Positions 11,326-23,129 of a DNA stretch of 64,000 bases are shown piece by piece. Both the position numbers and the translations under genes were made by a program. Each line of letters begins with the position of its first letter. Positions within the stretch are counted from its first letter, which is position 1. The notes under the pieces were generated by a model. The model was not told where the DNA came from. It did no database searches and worked only from the letters and a program-made list of their open reading frames with translations. Origin of the DNA: Aselliscus stoliczkanus (taxonomy: Eukaryota; Chordata; Mammalia; Chiroptera; Hipposideridae); assembly GCA_033961575.1 (NCBI GenBank), contig CM066738.1, forward strand, positions 106,479,478 to 106,543,477, written 5' to 3'.

Positions 11326-12174
11326 TATGATTGTACACTGCATACACATACATTTGTGGATTATCTGAATTTTTGATATGATAACCCCCAATAGTATTTC
11401 TAATTTATGGCAACATATCTATATTTTGCTGAGGATAATACTAAAATATGAAACTTTAGATGATCTACTGTAAAATTTTGGATAAAGATTGTCCCTAAGA
11501 AGAAAAAATCATAAAAATCTAGAATATTAAGTGTTATATATTTCTAAGAATTCCCGTCCCAGGATCTGAGATTGTTAAGTAATGATGAAATGAATGATCC
11601 TTTGTATCTCACAAATATTACTTGAGAAAGGCTGTAACATGCCAGGTACAATTAAAGTACAAACCTATAAGGTTTACACAAAAGGCGAATTTGATATATG
11701 AATGAAATTAAGTGATATGGGAAAAAAAATCATTACCATCTGCTCCATAAAGTGTATTCAGTTTAAGATTATAAATTCAGAAGGCACAGGTGACAATTGT
11801 GGATTTCTTAAACATGTCTGTACTAATCAGAATACTTGGAAATATCAAGAGCAAGGTTGACCAGATGTCATTTAATGAAAATGTTCTATAACTATGTTAT
11901 ATCAGGGTTTGATCAGAGAATCACTAAGTGTGACATGTAAAAAGGGATTTATGACATGATTAGAGCTAATGCAATTTTAAGAATGGTTAAATAGCTAGTT
12001 AGAGTGTTGCTCTTGGAACTGGGAATAGCCAGGAGGGCAGCAGCCAGAAACAAGGTGGGCAAACAACAAACCAGGACCCAAAGCAATGCGAGTAGGATGC
12101 GACTCCCACAGGGCAGACTGGCGTGCACAGCCCTCCCTCACTGCCTCCAGTCCACCTACCAAACCTGGTTGGCA
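11326..12174. other. Unassigned AT-rich sequence
   Basis: No gene or clear repeat is seen. A GC-richer patch at about 12005-12170 (GGCAGCAGCCAGAAACAAGG, GACTCCCACAGGGCAGACTG) may belong to an old repeat but is not identified. Confidence 0.4.
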
Positions 12175-12905
12175 TAGATTTCTGGGATCATATTAAATTT
12201 ATAAATGACCTCGGGAGGCAGACCTATTTATGATGTTGAGCCCTCCAGTTCAAGACCCAGACACAGCTTTTTGTCTGTCCATGGTATTTTCATGTTTTCC
12301 TCCTATGGGTTTTATACATTTGTCTTTAAATTATCCCTAAGTATTAAATATCATTTATTGCTGTTGAAAATGTAGTTTTTCTATCACTATCTTCTCAAAC
12401 TGGTTATTGCTCCTGCACATGAGAACTACTGATTTCTATACATTAGTTTATATCCTGCCAGCTCAAAATTTTCCCAGGTAAAATGTATCTACAAAAGCAG
12501 GTAGTTGTATTTCTTTGTCTCAAAACCTTATATCACTAATTGATTAGTCTTGTCTAATTCCATAAGTTAATATGTCCCCGCAAAATGTTCAATTCTGTAG
12601 AGAGTGGAAAGAGTTTAGCTGCCCTAGATCATAGTGGACACTCATCCACTATAGAAAAATGCTCATTTTTGGATATTCTTCAGCATCTGTGAAAAAAATC
12701 ATATATTTTATTTTCTTAGGTTTCTCAGCATGGTATATTAGTAGATTTCCTAATAATAAATCAACTTTGCGTTTCTGAAATTCATTTCATCTTTTTGCTT
12801 GGAAGGCATGAGAAATCTCCCTCTTGTATATAAAGTCTAATTGTTTTACAATTATTATATCAAGAACTCAAAATGTTCTGAGATATTACTCTGAAAGCAT
12901 GCATG
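12175..12905 (-). mobile_element. Old L1, ORF2 fragment, antisense
   Basis: Plus-strand text such as GGCATAGATTTCTGGGATCA, AATGACCTCGG, ATGATGTTGAGCCCTCCAGT and AATAAATCAACTTTGCGTTT parallels the reverse complement of L1 ORF2 (the 'tatgttgagtcttcc' and 'ccatccttgcatccct' regions). Many indels and no open frame: a highly diverged L1M-age copy. Boundaries are approximate. Confidence 0.6.
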
Positions 12906-15900
12906 CTAACAAATTAGCCTGGCACAGTTTCTAGGAAGCTAGTAGAAGACCCAAGATTCCTGAGTAGATATGAAGGATAATTGATTACTCACAGAAATCA
13001 TAGAGACAGAATATGGACATTTCTACACTGCTTCCCATTGCTACAGTCCCCACAGGGTGCAGTGGTTGGGCCAGGTGGCACCTGCACATTCAACGGGTCC
13101 TGGTACAGGAGTGGAACCCTGAGGAAACACTGTAAAAGAGAAGTAAGTGTGTCTGACCTGCTCTGTGGAGATGCATGGTGTCTAGCTTCCAAAGCAACAT
13201 GCTGTCTAAACATCCTTGAAAAAACAGGACAGTCTGAAAAATTGTTTCCAATAGTTCTTTTCAATATACAGATTCAGGGGTCCTTCATTTTTGAAACTTT
13301 TACTTAATTAGAATTATGATTGGTTGAGTGTAATTGTTACCATTTATTTGAGTACTTCATGTAGAGTTATGTTTTTTTACTTGTCTTCCATTTTAACCAT
13401 TTTATTCTCAAATATATTTATTTATTTTCTTCATTTTCACCTCCCTGCTTTGTGTGTTTCCTCCCTGGCTTGCCTCATTGCCCTTTATTAAGTGTGCAAT
13501 TCACTTAGCTCTTTCGTGAGCACCTTGTAACTTGTCTTCCTCAAAGCATTTTCTTCTCATTTCAGTTTTGTCTTTTTATTTTGCATTTCAGTTCTCAATC
13601 TGTAAAGTCGAACTCAAGGTTTTTTTTCCATATCTCCCATTGCTAGTTGAGGATATTTAATTAAAGATTTTGTGTTGTGCCACAGTTTTCTCCTCTGGTT
13701 TTGTTTTGGTTCGGTGGAGGGAAAAGCATAGTTTTATTGTCACCAAGCTTTGATTCTCATTTTTTTTTTCCCTCTAGTAGCTTTCTAGACCTAAAGATTG
13801 TCCATATGTCTGTATTTTTATGGGCAGAATTGGTAGTACAAGATTCCTCATTGAAGAATATCCTCTTCTCTTTGAGTGTTTATGTGGCTGTATTCAGTTT
13901 TCTTAATTTGTGGCATTTCTGGGAGGGTGGATGGGAGGGGTGTTGTGCCATCTTCATTGTTTTTCTTCTATTTCATATTCCTATTCCTCCTCTACTTTCC
14001 AAGAAGGGGTGCCTTTGCAAGACTGCCTCTTTGACTCCCATCTATTGTTCAGTGATTTTCCTGTAGTTAGCCATCAATTTACTAGGGCTCTTTCCAGTAT
14101 TTTTACACTCAGAATGGATGGTCTCTTTCTGGGGATGATTGCAGTTAACTCACAGGAACTCTGTGCTCTCTTCCTTTATTATCTTGACTTCCCTCGCACA
14201 ATGGAGAAGCTTAGTAAGATCAATCTGGAAATTGATGTTTATTTTTTTCTACTAACATAATTTGAGCATGTTTGTTTTTTTCTGTCTTCTGACTTTGCAA
14301 ATACTGTGACAAGTATAAGTTAGAAGTTAGTGACAAAGTACACTATAAAACAGTATCAATTTTTCATTAGCCCAACTGTGTAAGGGACTCAAATCATGAA
14401 TTTTTAAGAGCCTCTATATTTTCTCAACATTTTTTTCCAAGTTGGGGGCCTTTAATTCTACATTGCCATGTCCCTTAAATTAATTCTCCATGCTAATTGA
14501 TTTGTCCCTAAGTGGTATATATGTATATATTAATCAGTATCTGGTATTTCCTGATAATAAGGTTTATTTCCTTGTAATATCTACCAAAAGATTACTCTCC
14601 CTTGGTGGCCAGCAAGTTTGGTGAAATATCTGTCATCTATATAAATCAGTAACTCTTTCCTATTATGTTTTGAATTTTAAAATATTATTTTCTATTAAAT
14701 AACCTGTATTTATTTCAGGAGGTTCATAAACAAATAGTGATTTTTAAAATTTGATAATTATGTTTTTGTGTTCCTTTGTGTGTGTGAGTGTGTGTGCATG
14801 TGTTTTCTCTTTTTCCCAATAAGATTCAATCTTAAAAATCTTCTTTTCAAAATATCTTTCAAATATAATATTTTACTAGCCATGAACAATTAATGCTTTT
14901 TTTAAATTTCAGAGACAAATCCCAAATCTCATTTTTTAAATTCCCTATGGCAACATTTTCCACTAAAAACATGTCAAGCGATTCTCAGTACATCCAAATA
15001 CCTCAGTTGCTAAGCAACTGCTAATGAATTTTCTACCAAAAAGGTTTCAGACCAGGCCTCTGAGATATCAAATACTCTGCACAGCCCTTGATGTCTTTGC
15101 AAAAGTCCCTCTACTGTGGAATGAAAAAGTTACTGCAAATAATAAAAAGTAACTACTGGTAATAGCATACTGTGGGGGAAAAAATTAAAAAATCATTTTA
15201 GTTTGCTGTTCCTGAGTCACAATCTTGTTTATTACTTTTTTTGTAAGAACTTATAGACAATTTAACATCCAGAAATGTACTTTGTGAAAAATTAATATAC
15301 CCAATGACTTTGAATTTCCAAATAGTATGATTAAAATTTTGACTTTCTATTATTTTATTTAATAATTTAATTCAAATAATTTAAATGTAATTATTTTATG
15401 TTTTACTGTAATTGCTGTCATTAAAAAGGAACAGTATACCACTTTTTTTTTAAAAAAAAGGGAAATTCTGAATCACCCAGAGGCATGTGTGGGTTAATTA
15501 TTTCTCTGAAGTGGAGTGCCTATGCACAGATTCTGGAAATGGATAGAAGAACTTTCAATTGCTTTTGTCTTCTCAGCGATGTAGAAAACAAGGTTATCTG
15601 TTGGAGAGAAAAATGGGGAGAAGGTGTTGGCTGCTTGAAAAAGAGAAGTTATGAAATAGTTGACTTGGGAAAGCCGAGGCAAGAATGGATGATGGAAATG
15701 GCATATGATTGCTGGCTTCTGTGAGAGCCTTCTTGACGTTGATATTCATGAATTATCATTGCAGCTAGTGAGATGTTTTTGTTCCTCTCCAGCTACATGT
15801 GCAGGAGTGAAGTAATAACTTTTAGTTTTGCCCAGGATTATGTATCTGGAACTTTACGCATGTGAGGGAGAGGACACAGCTCTTGCTGGAGAAGGCTACA

Positions 15901-16025
15901 TGGGAGGAAGTTGGTTTTCATGAAGACCAGGTGAAAAAGAGGTGAAGATTTAGGTAAGAATGGAGGTACAAGATATAGAGGATTTCACTGATCACTGACA
16001 GTGGTAGATATTTTCCAGTAATTTT
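12906..16025. other. About 3 kb without recognisable gene
   Basis: Open frames at 12981-13307 and 13677-14066 have no family identity and lie in low-complexity or T-rich sequence, so I do not call them genes. The stretch includes an RFX X-box-like palindrome at 15006-15018 and a T8/A8 inverted run near 15443. Confidence 0.45.
15006..15018. promoter_or_regulatory. RFX X-box-like palindrome
   Basis: GTTGCTAAGCAAC is a perfect inverted repeat around a single base and fits the RFX-family X-box pattern (GTNRCC, 0-3 bases, RGYAAC) except for one C to T change in the left half. It extends to CAGTTGCTAAGCAACTG. Function is not shown by the sequence alone. Confidence 0.35.
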
Positions 16026-16463
16026 CTTGTATTAGTTTTCTATTGCTATGTAGCAATGTGCCATGCACTTAGTGACTTAAATGCATGGTGTTTATGATTA
16101 TCTCACAGCTTCCATGAGTCAGAAGCCTAGGCATGGTTTGCCTAGGTTCTTTGCTTAGGGTCACAAGGCTGAGTCTCATCTGGCATCTACATATAGGAAA
16201 GAATACATGTCCAAGCTCATTCAGACTGTTGGAAGAATTTATTGCCCAGGACTGTAGGACTGAAAGTCCTGGCTTCTCACTGGATGACAGCCTCAGGTCC
16301 CAGAGGTCACCCACAATCCCCTGCTCTGTGGCCCTGCTCATAGGCAGTTCCCCACATGGCTGTTTGATTCTTCCATGACAGCAGGCAAATATTTCTCTCC
16401 AATTGGATAAGGCCGATTCTTATGACATAAACATGGGGGTGACATGACATCACCTTTGCCATA
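16026..16463 (+). mobile_element. Old LTR-like repeat, 5' part
   Basis: The block starts TGTATTAGTTTTCTATTGCT and continues with ATTATCTCACAGCTTCCATG, AGGGTCACAAGGCTGAGTCT and GACATCACCTTTGCC. This resembles a common old mammalian MaLR/MLT1-type repeat. It is cut at 16463 by the nested DNA transposon and continues at about 17097 with ATTCTATTGGATGGATCAAG. The family name is uncertain. Confidence 0.5.
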
Positions 16464-17094
16464 GAGTTATGCACAGAATAAGGACGTTTTGTTCAGCGAC
16501 AGACCACATATAGGATGGTAGTCCCATAAGATTATAATGGAGCTGGAAAATCTTTATCACTTAGTAATGGCATAGTTGTTATAAGGTCATAGCACAATAC
16601 TTGACTCACATGTTTGTGGTAATGCTAGTGTAAACAAAGCTACTGCGCTGCCAGTTGTATAAAAAGTATAACATATGCAATTATGTACTGTACACAGTAC
16701 TTGGTGATGATAATAACTATGTTAGGGGTTTATGTATTTACTGTACCATATTTTTTATTGCTATTTTAGATGTAATCTTTCTATCTATAAAAAATTTTGC
16801 TGTAAAACAAACAGTGTGCTTTGTTACACTGGCAGCAGCCTTATACATCTCATGTTTACCTCATGCCTTGATTGTATCATTTCTCTTGTGCTTTTCTCTC
16901 ATGTTGCTTTGTAGAGTAATGTGCTATACAGGCTTGTAGCCTAGGAGCAATAGGCTGTACCATACAGCCTCGGTGTGTAGTGGGCCAGGCCATCTTGGTT
17001 TGTGTAAGTGTGCTCTGTGATGTTCACACGATGACCGAATAGCTGAACAATGCATTTCTCAGAAGAATCTCTGTTGTTAAGTGATACACAAGGG
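16464..17094. mobile_element. Tigger-like (Tc1/mariner) DNA transposon, non-autonomous
   Basis: The two ends are related in inverted orientation: the left end reads GAGTTATGCACAGAATAAGG and the reverse complement of the right end begins CCCTTGTGTATCACTTAACA, both diverged from a CAGTCATGC-type terminus. TA dinucleotides at 16462-16463 and 17095-17096 fit the TA target duplication of this superfamily. Internal landmarks GGTCCCATAAGATTATAATG-like text (here GTAGTCCCATAAGATTATAA) and GTAGCCTAGGAGCAATAGGC are typical of a widespread mammalian element of about this length. No transposase frame remains. Confidence 0.6.
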
Positions 17095-17530
17095 TATAAA
17101 GTAAACCAATCAAGGCACTCTAGTACTCATTCCACATTCTATTGGATGGATCAAGTCACATGTCCTCAAGGGGTGGCTTACACAGGGTGTGATTCATTGG
17201 ATTTCACCTTCTGGTGTGCCTGCCACAGGCTCCAGTTGGTTTTCACCTCTTTATCTACTTCCTTAGGTTGGTTCCTGGCCTCCATCCTATTCCTTGCTTT
17301 GGCCAATGGAATGACAGCAAATGTAATGCAAGCAGAAGCTTGAAAAGTGCTTGTACTTTAGGACTTGCCTTCCCTAGAGCCCCTACCGCTGTTGGAAGAA
17401 GCAGGCTTGCATACTGGAGAGCAACAACAGTCACACATGAAAGGGAGGCCATCATACATCATGCAGCCCCACCCACCAGGTCAATTGACTAAGTACACAT
17501 GAGTATGCCCAGCAGAGCTCAGCTGGCCTG
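17095..17530 (+). mobile_element. Old LTR-like repeat, continuation
   Basis: From 17097 the interrupted older repeat appears to resume (ATTCTATTGGATGGATCAAG, then TCACATGTCCTCAAGGGGTG). After about 17195 a second old repeat type follows, with TGGCCAATGGAATGACAGCA and GCAAGCAGAAGCTTGAAAAG. I recognise both as common old mammalian repeats but not with a secure name. Confidence 0.45.
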
Positions 17531-17689
17531 TGCAGAGCTGCTGACTTACATATGTGATTTTTCATCTCCATTTCGATTTTGTCTTAGTGCTCTACATGCT
17601 TTTAAAAAATTGAATTTTATATCTTTTCCTTCAAACTTTATATTTTAATTATTTTCTGTAGACTGGTATGAGGGTAGTTACCTGTCATG

Positions 17690-17790
17690 GGTTGGATTGT
17701 ACCCTCTCCAAAAGATATGTTCAAGTCCTAACCCACAGTGCCTCAGACTGTGACGTTACACGGCAGTAGAGTTCTTACAAAGACCGTCGC
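17690..17790 (+). mobile_element. MaLR-type LTR scrap
   Basis: GGGTTGGATTGTACCCTCTC, AAGATATGTTCAAGTCCTAA and CCTCAGACTGTGACGTTA match the general start of MST/MLT1-type LTRs. It is cut short where L1 sequence begins. Confidence 0.35.
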
Positions 17791-17809
17791 ACATTTCCAA
17801 TGCATTTAT

Positions 17810-18745
17810 ATCAGTTTGGTATTAAATCTTCTTTAACTATTTTATATAATTCACTGGTAAAGTCATTGCAACTTATAATTTTATTTGTGGGAAGATTTTC
17901 ATTAGAAACTCATTTTGTTTTAATATAGAGAGATATACAGATTTTTGTGTCGGTTTAAAAATTTGGGGTACTTAAGATGATTTTTCCATTTCCTTTAAGA
18001 TGTTGAACGTAATAATTTTCTTTTGTTATGACAATGATTATAAAAGGTTTAGTGATGCCCTCTTTCCTTGCCTGACATTGATATTATCGTTCTAGAAAGA
18101 ATTCCTCCATCAAGTTATTTATTATTTTTATTGATCTTTTTGTAGAAATAGCTTTGGCATACATTAATTCTAATTTTTTTCTCTTTATTATTTTGTTGAT
18201 TCCTACTCCTTAATTTACTATTTTCTACTTAATACTTTTAGTTTATTGGTTGTTTTTTTTGTTGTTGTTTAACTGCTTAATCAAAATTTAGATAATAAAG
18301 TTTTGAGTTTTCTTCCTTTCTAATGTAAGCATTGGATAGACTAGTTTCCCTCTAAACACTGATTTAGCTGCATTCTATGAATTTTGATGTTTTTATTTTT
18401 TGATGTTGTGTTTTATTTTTCATCTGTAATTAAAACATTTCTAATTTACTGAGTGATTTTTTTCCATATATTTATGTGTAATTTGTTATATTATTTAGTT
18501 TCCAAATATTTGGTTATTTCTTACATATCATTTTATTATTTATTTCTAATTTAATTCTACTTGGTCAGAGATGTTACTCTAAATTATTGTAATATTTTTA
18601 AATATATTGAGACTTCTTTTCATAGCATGTGTTCTATCTATGAATGGCATAAGTACATATTCTATGTGCATTTGAAAATTTATAATTATAAAACACATTT
18701 GTGTGACCATAGTACCCTCTGATGTTCTAATATCTATTTTTTCAG
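17810..18745 (-). mobile_element. Old L1, ORF2 fragment, antisense
   Basis: Plus-strand landmarks parallel the reverse complement of L1 ORF2: TCCCTCTAAACACTGATTTA followed by GCTGCATTCTATGAATTTTG, then TTCTACTTGGTCAGAGATG, TATTGAGACTTCTTTTCATA and GTTCTATCTATGAATGG. The copy is riddled with indels and is an old L1M-age fragment, 5'- and 3'-truncated. Confidence 0.75.
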
Positions 18746-19201
18746 TTCACTCACCAAGTATCTACACAGACCATTTCAAGCCTTCTCTTCTCTCCTCAAA
18801 TTTCTAAATCTTCTCACCCATTTTTTACATAAAATGGCCTCATTTCTCACTACATAGAGAAATATATATCCCAGAAAAGAGTGGTCTCACTTTCTGATAC
18901 CAAATATAGAAACCTATTTTTCTTTTCTTCTGATAAAGTAGTGGAGTTTTTCCTCTTATCAAAGGCTAATCCCTTTGCTCAGGAACTTGTATCTCTCTCT
19001 TTCACAGACCTTACCCAAAAGAATACCCCTTATCTCTCAAATAGTTTGAGTCTTTCAAAAGGTCTTTCCCACCTCACCTGTTATTAAATTGATTGTAACT
19101 AAGGGGTGAGAAGAGCAACATACCAACTAAACCCCTTCCTCCACCCCTTGTCTTCCTGTTTTTACCTTCACAGCTCTTCTCTCCCTCACACCAAAATTTC
19201 T
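18746..19201. other. Unassigned pyrimidine-rich sequence
   Basis: CT-rich plus strand with no recognised gene or repeat before the SINE at 19216. Confidence 0.4.
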
Positions 19202-19215
19202 CAAGCTAGCTTTCT

Positions 19216-19605
19216 TTTCTTTTCTTTGCTTTTTTTTTTTTTTTTTAAAGATTTTATTGGGGAATCAGAGAAGGGGAACAGACAAGTTGCTGTCCTTTTG
19301 TTCTTCAGTCTAGTTGTGGAGGACGTCGCTTCATTGACCCATGTTGGTATCGTCATTGCGCTCTTCCCAGGTGAGGCAGTCTCTTGCCGGCCATTGGATG
19401 GCTGCTCATGCCAGCTGTCGGCCAGCCCCACTGCAGCCTACGCTGTCACCAGTGACTCACTGCACCCCAGCTCCAGGTCCATCTGTTGTACACCATCTTA
19501 GCTCTAGAGGGCACAGCACCACATGTGGGATCTGAACCCCGGGCCCTGCTGCTAGGAGCTGGTGTCCCAAGCCAACTTTTAACCAGTGAACCACACGGCC
19601 GGCCC
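19216..19605 (-). mobile_element. tRNA-like SINE, family A, long form
   Basis: On the plus strand an oligo-T tract (19230-19246) is followed by AAAGATTTTATTGGGGAA, the complement of the AATAAAATCTTT tail. It continues through the GAACAGACAAGTTG segment and ends with the head complement CCACACGGCCGGCCC. Flanks CAAGCTAGCTTTCT (19202) and CAGACTAGTTTTCT (about 19607) match at 11 of 14 bases as a degraded target-site duplication. It is more diverged than the copies at 36729 and 48624. Confidence 0.85.
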
Positions 19606-19620
19606 TCAGACTAGTTTTCT

Positions 19621-20454
19621 ATAGTCTTTTATTTATAGCCTCACTTTCTGTTCACTCTTCTCCATGTAACCATTTTACTGTTTGTCATGCCGATAGTGTT
19701 AGTTACTCTAATCGATTAAGTAGGTCTATCTTTTCATTAACACGTGACACCTATTTTCTCCCAACTGAAAAAGAATAATCTCAAAGACTAATGAAAATGA
19801 CCATACAACGTGCTTGTAATTGCAGAACTATAAAGAACCAACTCATGGATATAGACTTTCAGTCTGGGCTGACATCATCACCCTAGTAGATAGTGGTCAG
19901 AATTCTTCAAAGAGCTGAGTGAGGATTCCATGATTCTTTTAAAATCCCAAAGTAGAAGACTTAATGAAATCTGACTGTGCATCCAAGATTTTACAGAAAA
20001 ATAAATAACTACATGGACTACTAATAATAATTAATACTAATAATAGTATAATTTTGGTTATCTCTCTTGGAATATTGTTGTCATTGTGTTACTGTCTGTA
20101 CTCTGAGAGGCATATGAAGAAATCTACATTATTCCTAATCTAACTTTAGTAGGCTATGCTTGTTGTATAAACCAAAGTGAAACACTGCGGGATTGAGACC
20201 TTGTTCTCACAGACTCCACAGAAATACTTTCACTAATAACTGCTTTTCATAACAATGGGGTTATTTGCATGTGTTCAATAAGAATCTGCTCTCTTTTTTG
20301 CCAGGTTCTAATTAGAAAAATCAATTACACAACACATGTCATGTCCTGAACATTATATTTGAAAATAAACTTCATTTGAAAAGCTAGTGATTATGCAAAA
20401 TTATTGTAAATCCTTTGTGGAACCAGTAGCTCTCAGGTCCCTCTGGGAAACTGG
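19621..20454. other. Unassigned AT-rich sequence
   Basis: Nothing recognisable is seen between two SINEs; no supported ORF. Confidence 0.45.
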
Positions 20455-20469
20455 TATAGTATCTCTTCT

Positions 20470-20616
20470 TTTTTTTTTTTTTTGAGCTGAGCCATCCTGC
20501 ACCTGTTGGCAGCTGTTGGCAGCTCAGCTTGGGCCAAGAATCGAACCAGTGACCCTGTTGCTCAGAGCTCACACTCTTGAGCGAGTTCTTAACCAACTGA
20601 GCCACTCGGCCGGCCC
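20470..20616 (-). mobile_element. tRNA-like SINE, family B
   Basis: On the plus strand: a T18-type tract, GAGCTGAGCCATCCTGCACC, a duplicated GGCAGCTGTTGGCAGCTCAG, then ATCGAACCAGTGACC (B-box complement), GAGCTCACACTCTTGAGCGA and head complement GAGCCACTCGGCCGGCCC. The A box of the sense strand is TGGCTCAGTTGG, a perfect match to TRGCNNAGYNGG. A perfect 15-bp target-site duplication, TATAGTATCTCTTCT, lies at 20455-20469 and 20617-20631, so insertion is recent. Confidence 0.93.
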
Positions 20617-20631
20617 TATAGTATCTCTTCT

Positions 20632-21215
20632 ATGCCTTGAAGTATTCGCAATAAGGAAAGCCACTTTCTGGAATGGTGGAAACTTTGGCAAATTTGGGGA
20701 GACATAAAGAGAAAGTAATTCACCCACATTAAAATTTCTGTAGGCAAAACCTAGTGAAGATGAATGTCTTGGTTTTGATTTTCTACCTTGGAAAATACAA
20801 ATAAATATGCATAATATAAACTATGAAAAATGAAACCCTGGTGTCCTTAAGTAATATCTAATGTGAAATTTTGGCATGATGAAAAGTATTTGCATTAGGA
20901 TTATATTTTCAACATTTTTTAGGATTATCCTCCAACAGTTTATCTGATAGGAATTAATGGTAGATGTCAATGCCTTGACTATATTTCTCTTAACTAGATT
21001 ATTCTCTCTGAACAGGCTAGATTCCAGGAAGAAAGAAAGGCAACCATAAAAGATGTGACTCAGGAAAGAATATGACATGCTCTAGAAGCAAATTTCACTA
21101 GAAAATTTACCATATGCAAATGATAAAATATTATACTGTTTAAAAAGTAACAAACTCAATATTCCAATATAAACATGAACAGATCTCAAAATATGTCAAG
21201 TAAAAAAAAAAAAGT
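20632..21215. other. Unassigned AT-rich sequence
   Basis: No gene, repeat or signal is recognised. Confidence 0.45.
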
Positions 21216-21388
21216 AGGGCCAGTCAAGTGGCTCAGTTGGTTAACAGCTCGCTCAAGAGTGTGAGCTGAGATCTGAGCAACAGCAGTTCAATGTCCAGCC
21301 TGAGCTGATTTGCTGTTGAGCTGCCAACAGGTAGCAGGATGGCTCAGCTAAAATAAATAAATAAATAAATAATAATAAAAAAAATAAA
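21216..21388 (+). mobile_element. tRNA-like SINE, family B
   Basis: GGGCCAGTCAAGTGGCTCAG, TTGGTTAACAGCTCGCTCAA, a GAGCAACAGCAGTTCAATGT region and GCCAACAGGTAGCAGGATGG identify a sense copy of the element at 48211. The tail is AAAT/AAT-rich. Its head is more diverged (GGGCCAGTC instead of GGGCCGGCC), and the A-rich flanks hide any target duplication. Confidence 0.88.
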
Positions 21389-22970
21389 GTAAATATTGTA
21401 GTGCAATATATAAGGTGGATGTATATGAGGAGAGTGCCAGAGAGAATAAGAACAGTGTAATGGAAACAGGGAATAGAAAATAAAATATAATAAAACAAAT
21501 AAAAAATGGCAACATGCCTACACCAAGGATTGTGATTTATGCTAAATGAGAATTACAATAAATCCGCTATTTTGTACCTGAGGTAAAATTAGGCTGACTT
21601 AAATTGTGACTCAAGGAGAATGAATGAGAGAGGCAAGAGGTGAACTTGAAAATTTGCGTACAGATTGAGTTATGCATAGTTTTATAAGCTATAGAAACAT
21701 TTTTAAGCAGCCTAGAGACATAAAGTAATTCATATTTCAGATTGATGACTTTAGTTACTGTGTAGATCGGATGGGAAGGGGACAAAAGGGCTCAGCATGG
21801 GCCCATTGCTGTAGTGCAGGTGGAGGTGTGGGAATTGAGAGGGATAGGAAATGGGGTATTGGATTGTATTAATAGATTGGGGACATAGCAGTACAGGGAG
21901 GAATAAGTGATTAGGTTCTAGATAAATTTTGGAGTTAATCACCAAATTTCCTGATGTATTGCAGTGGAGATGGAGAAGTGGTGATGATTTCAGGAAGAAT
22001 GGAGGAGTTCAGTGTAGACTTCCAAGATTTTTACTGTAGAAAGCAGACTGGATGGTTGCCCTACAAGGATCACAAAAGTGATAAAGATATGATGATGAGT
22101 AAAGTAAAATTTATAATTAGTTTTGTTATTTCTTTGTACTTTTTTAAAAAATACAGTCCCTCAGACATTTTGTTGCATGAGATGGGGCAGGTGTGGTCAG
22201 GTGAGAAGGAGGCTTTAGGCTTTGATGGTAGGATGAACAAGACACAGTGGGATAAGAGATGTGTTATCCAATTTATCATTTTTTTTAACTTTAGACTGGA
22301 TAAAATTATGAATGTATATGATATGTGCAAAGTTGTATCAATGTATTTGCAGAGAGATTGCTCTTATGGATCCTGTTACACAAACACACAAAAAAATACG
22401 TTAGACACACTCTGGCAAGATGAAACATAGGGACTACAATTCAGAGGAATATAACCTAACAGGTCTGAGTTTCTGTGGTAGAAGTACCTAAAAGTATTAA
22501 GTGGATTATGTTAAAGATAAATCATATCTGGGGTTTGTAAATCAGTCACATATAAATAAAATGTCATCATCATTTAAAGTACTCAAAGATGGACCTACTA
22601 ATAAGATATTATTAACATTGAATATTCATTTCTGATTAAATAAGAAATGTTAATATTCTATAAATAGAAAGATATTTTTTCAACTTGCTGAAAATTATCT
22701 ACCAGAAATTCCTGTAAACAAAGCACTTAATGATGAAATGTTAGAAGAAATTTCATTAAAGTCGAGAATAATGATGACACCCACGATCCCTATAATTATC
22801 TAATACACTAGTAGCATACTGGAATAAATCATCTTTCTCATCAACAAAACTCATGCGGACAACAAAATAGGAAGAATTCATTACACAGACACTGTCTGAA
22901 AACATTCAGATTAAAGAAACACAGAGAACTTCTTACGTTGATGGAATCAACTGATTAATACTAGTGTTAC
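21389..22970. other. No confirmed gene; one 158-codon open frame judged non-genic
   Basis: An ATG-to-stop frame runs from 21954 to 22430 on the plus strand. It has no recognisable domain, and the surrounding 21780-22070 block (GCCCATTGCTGTAGTGCAGG, GGAATTGAGAGGGATAGG) resembles old interspersed-repeat sequence. No splice, promoter or polyadenylation context supports a gene. Confidence 0.45.
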
Positions 22971-23129
22971 TTGAACATCTATAGCATTTACTAGACACAG
23001 TTCTTATTTTTTCAAACAGATATCAATACTTTTTCAAACTTTTCAAACAATCTTATGAAATTGGAATAATTATTATTTATAGTTTATGGATTAGTAAACT
23101 GAGATATGGAGATATTAATGAGTGTCCAA
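22971..23129 (-). mobile_element. MIR SINE, first half (split)
   Basis: Antisense MIR landmarks are visible: GCATTTACTAGACACAGTTC, CAATCTTATGAAATTGG, TAGTTTATGGATTAGTAAAC and TGAGATATGGAGATATTAAT. The sequence stops at AGTGTCCAA, where the RPL32 retrocopy is inserted, and resumes at 23553. Confidence 0.8.

Noticed and set aside
12981..13307. 108-codon plus-strand open frame with balanced composition
   Set aside because: No recognised family, and the antisense frame is equally open, so there is no coding bias to rely on.
13677..14066. 129-codon plus-strand open frame rich in F, L and S
   Set aside because: T-rich DNA gives hydrophobic open frames. No signal, domain or second exon can be defended.
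21954..22430. 158-codon open frame on the plus strand, the longest non-repeat frame that starts with ATG
   Set aside because: No domain, no gene context, low-complexity AT-rich codons, and flanking sequence that looks like old repeat. A frame of this length is expected by chance in 64 kb.
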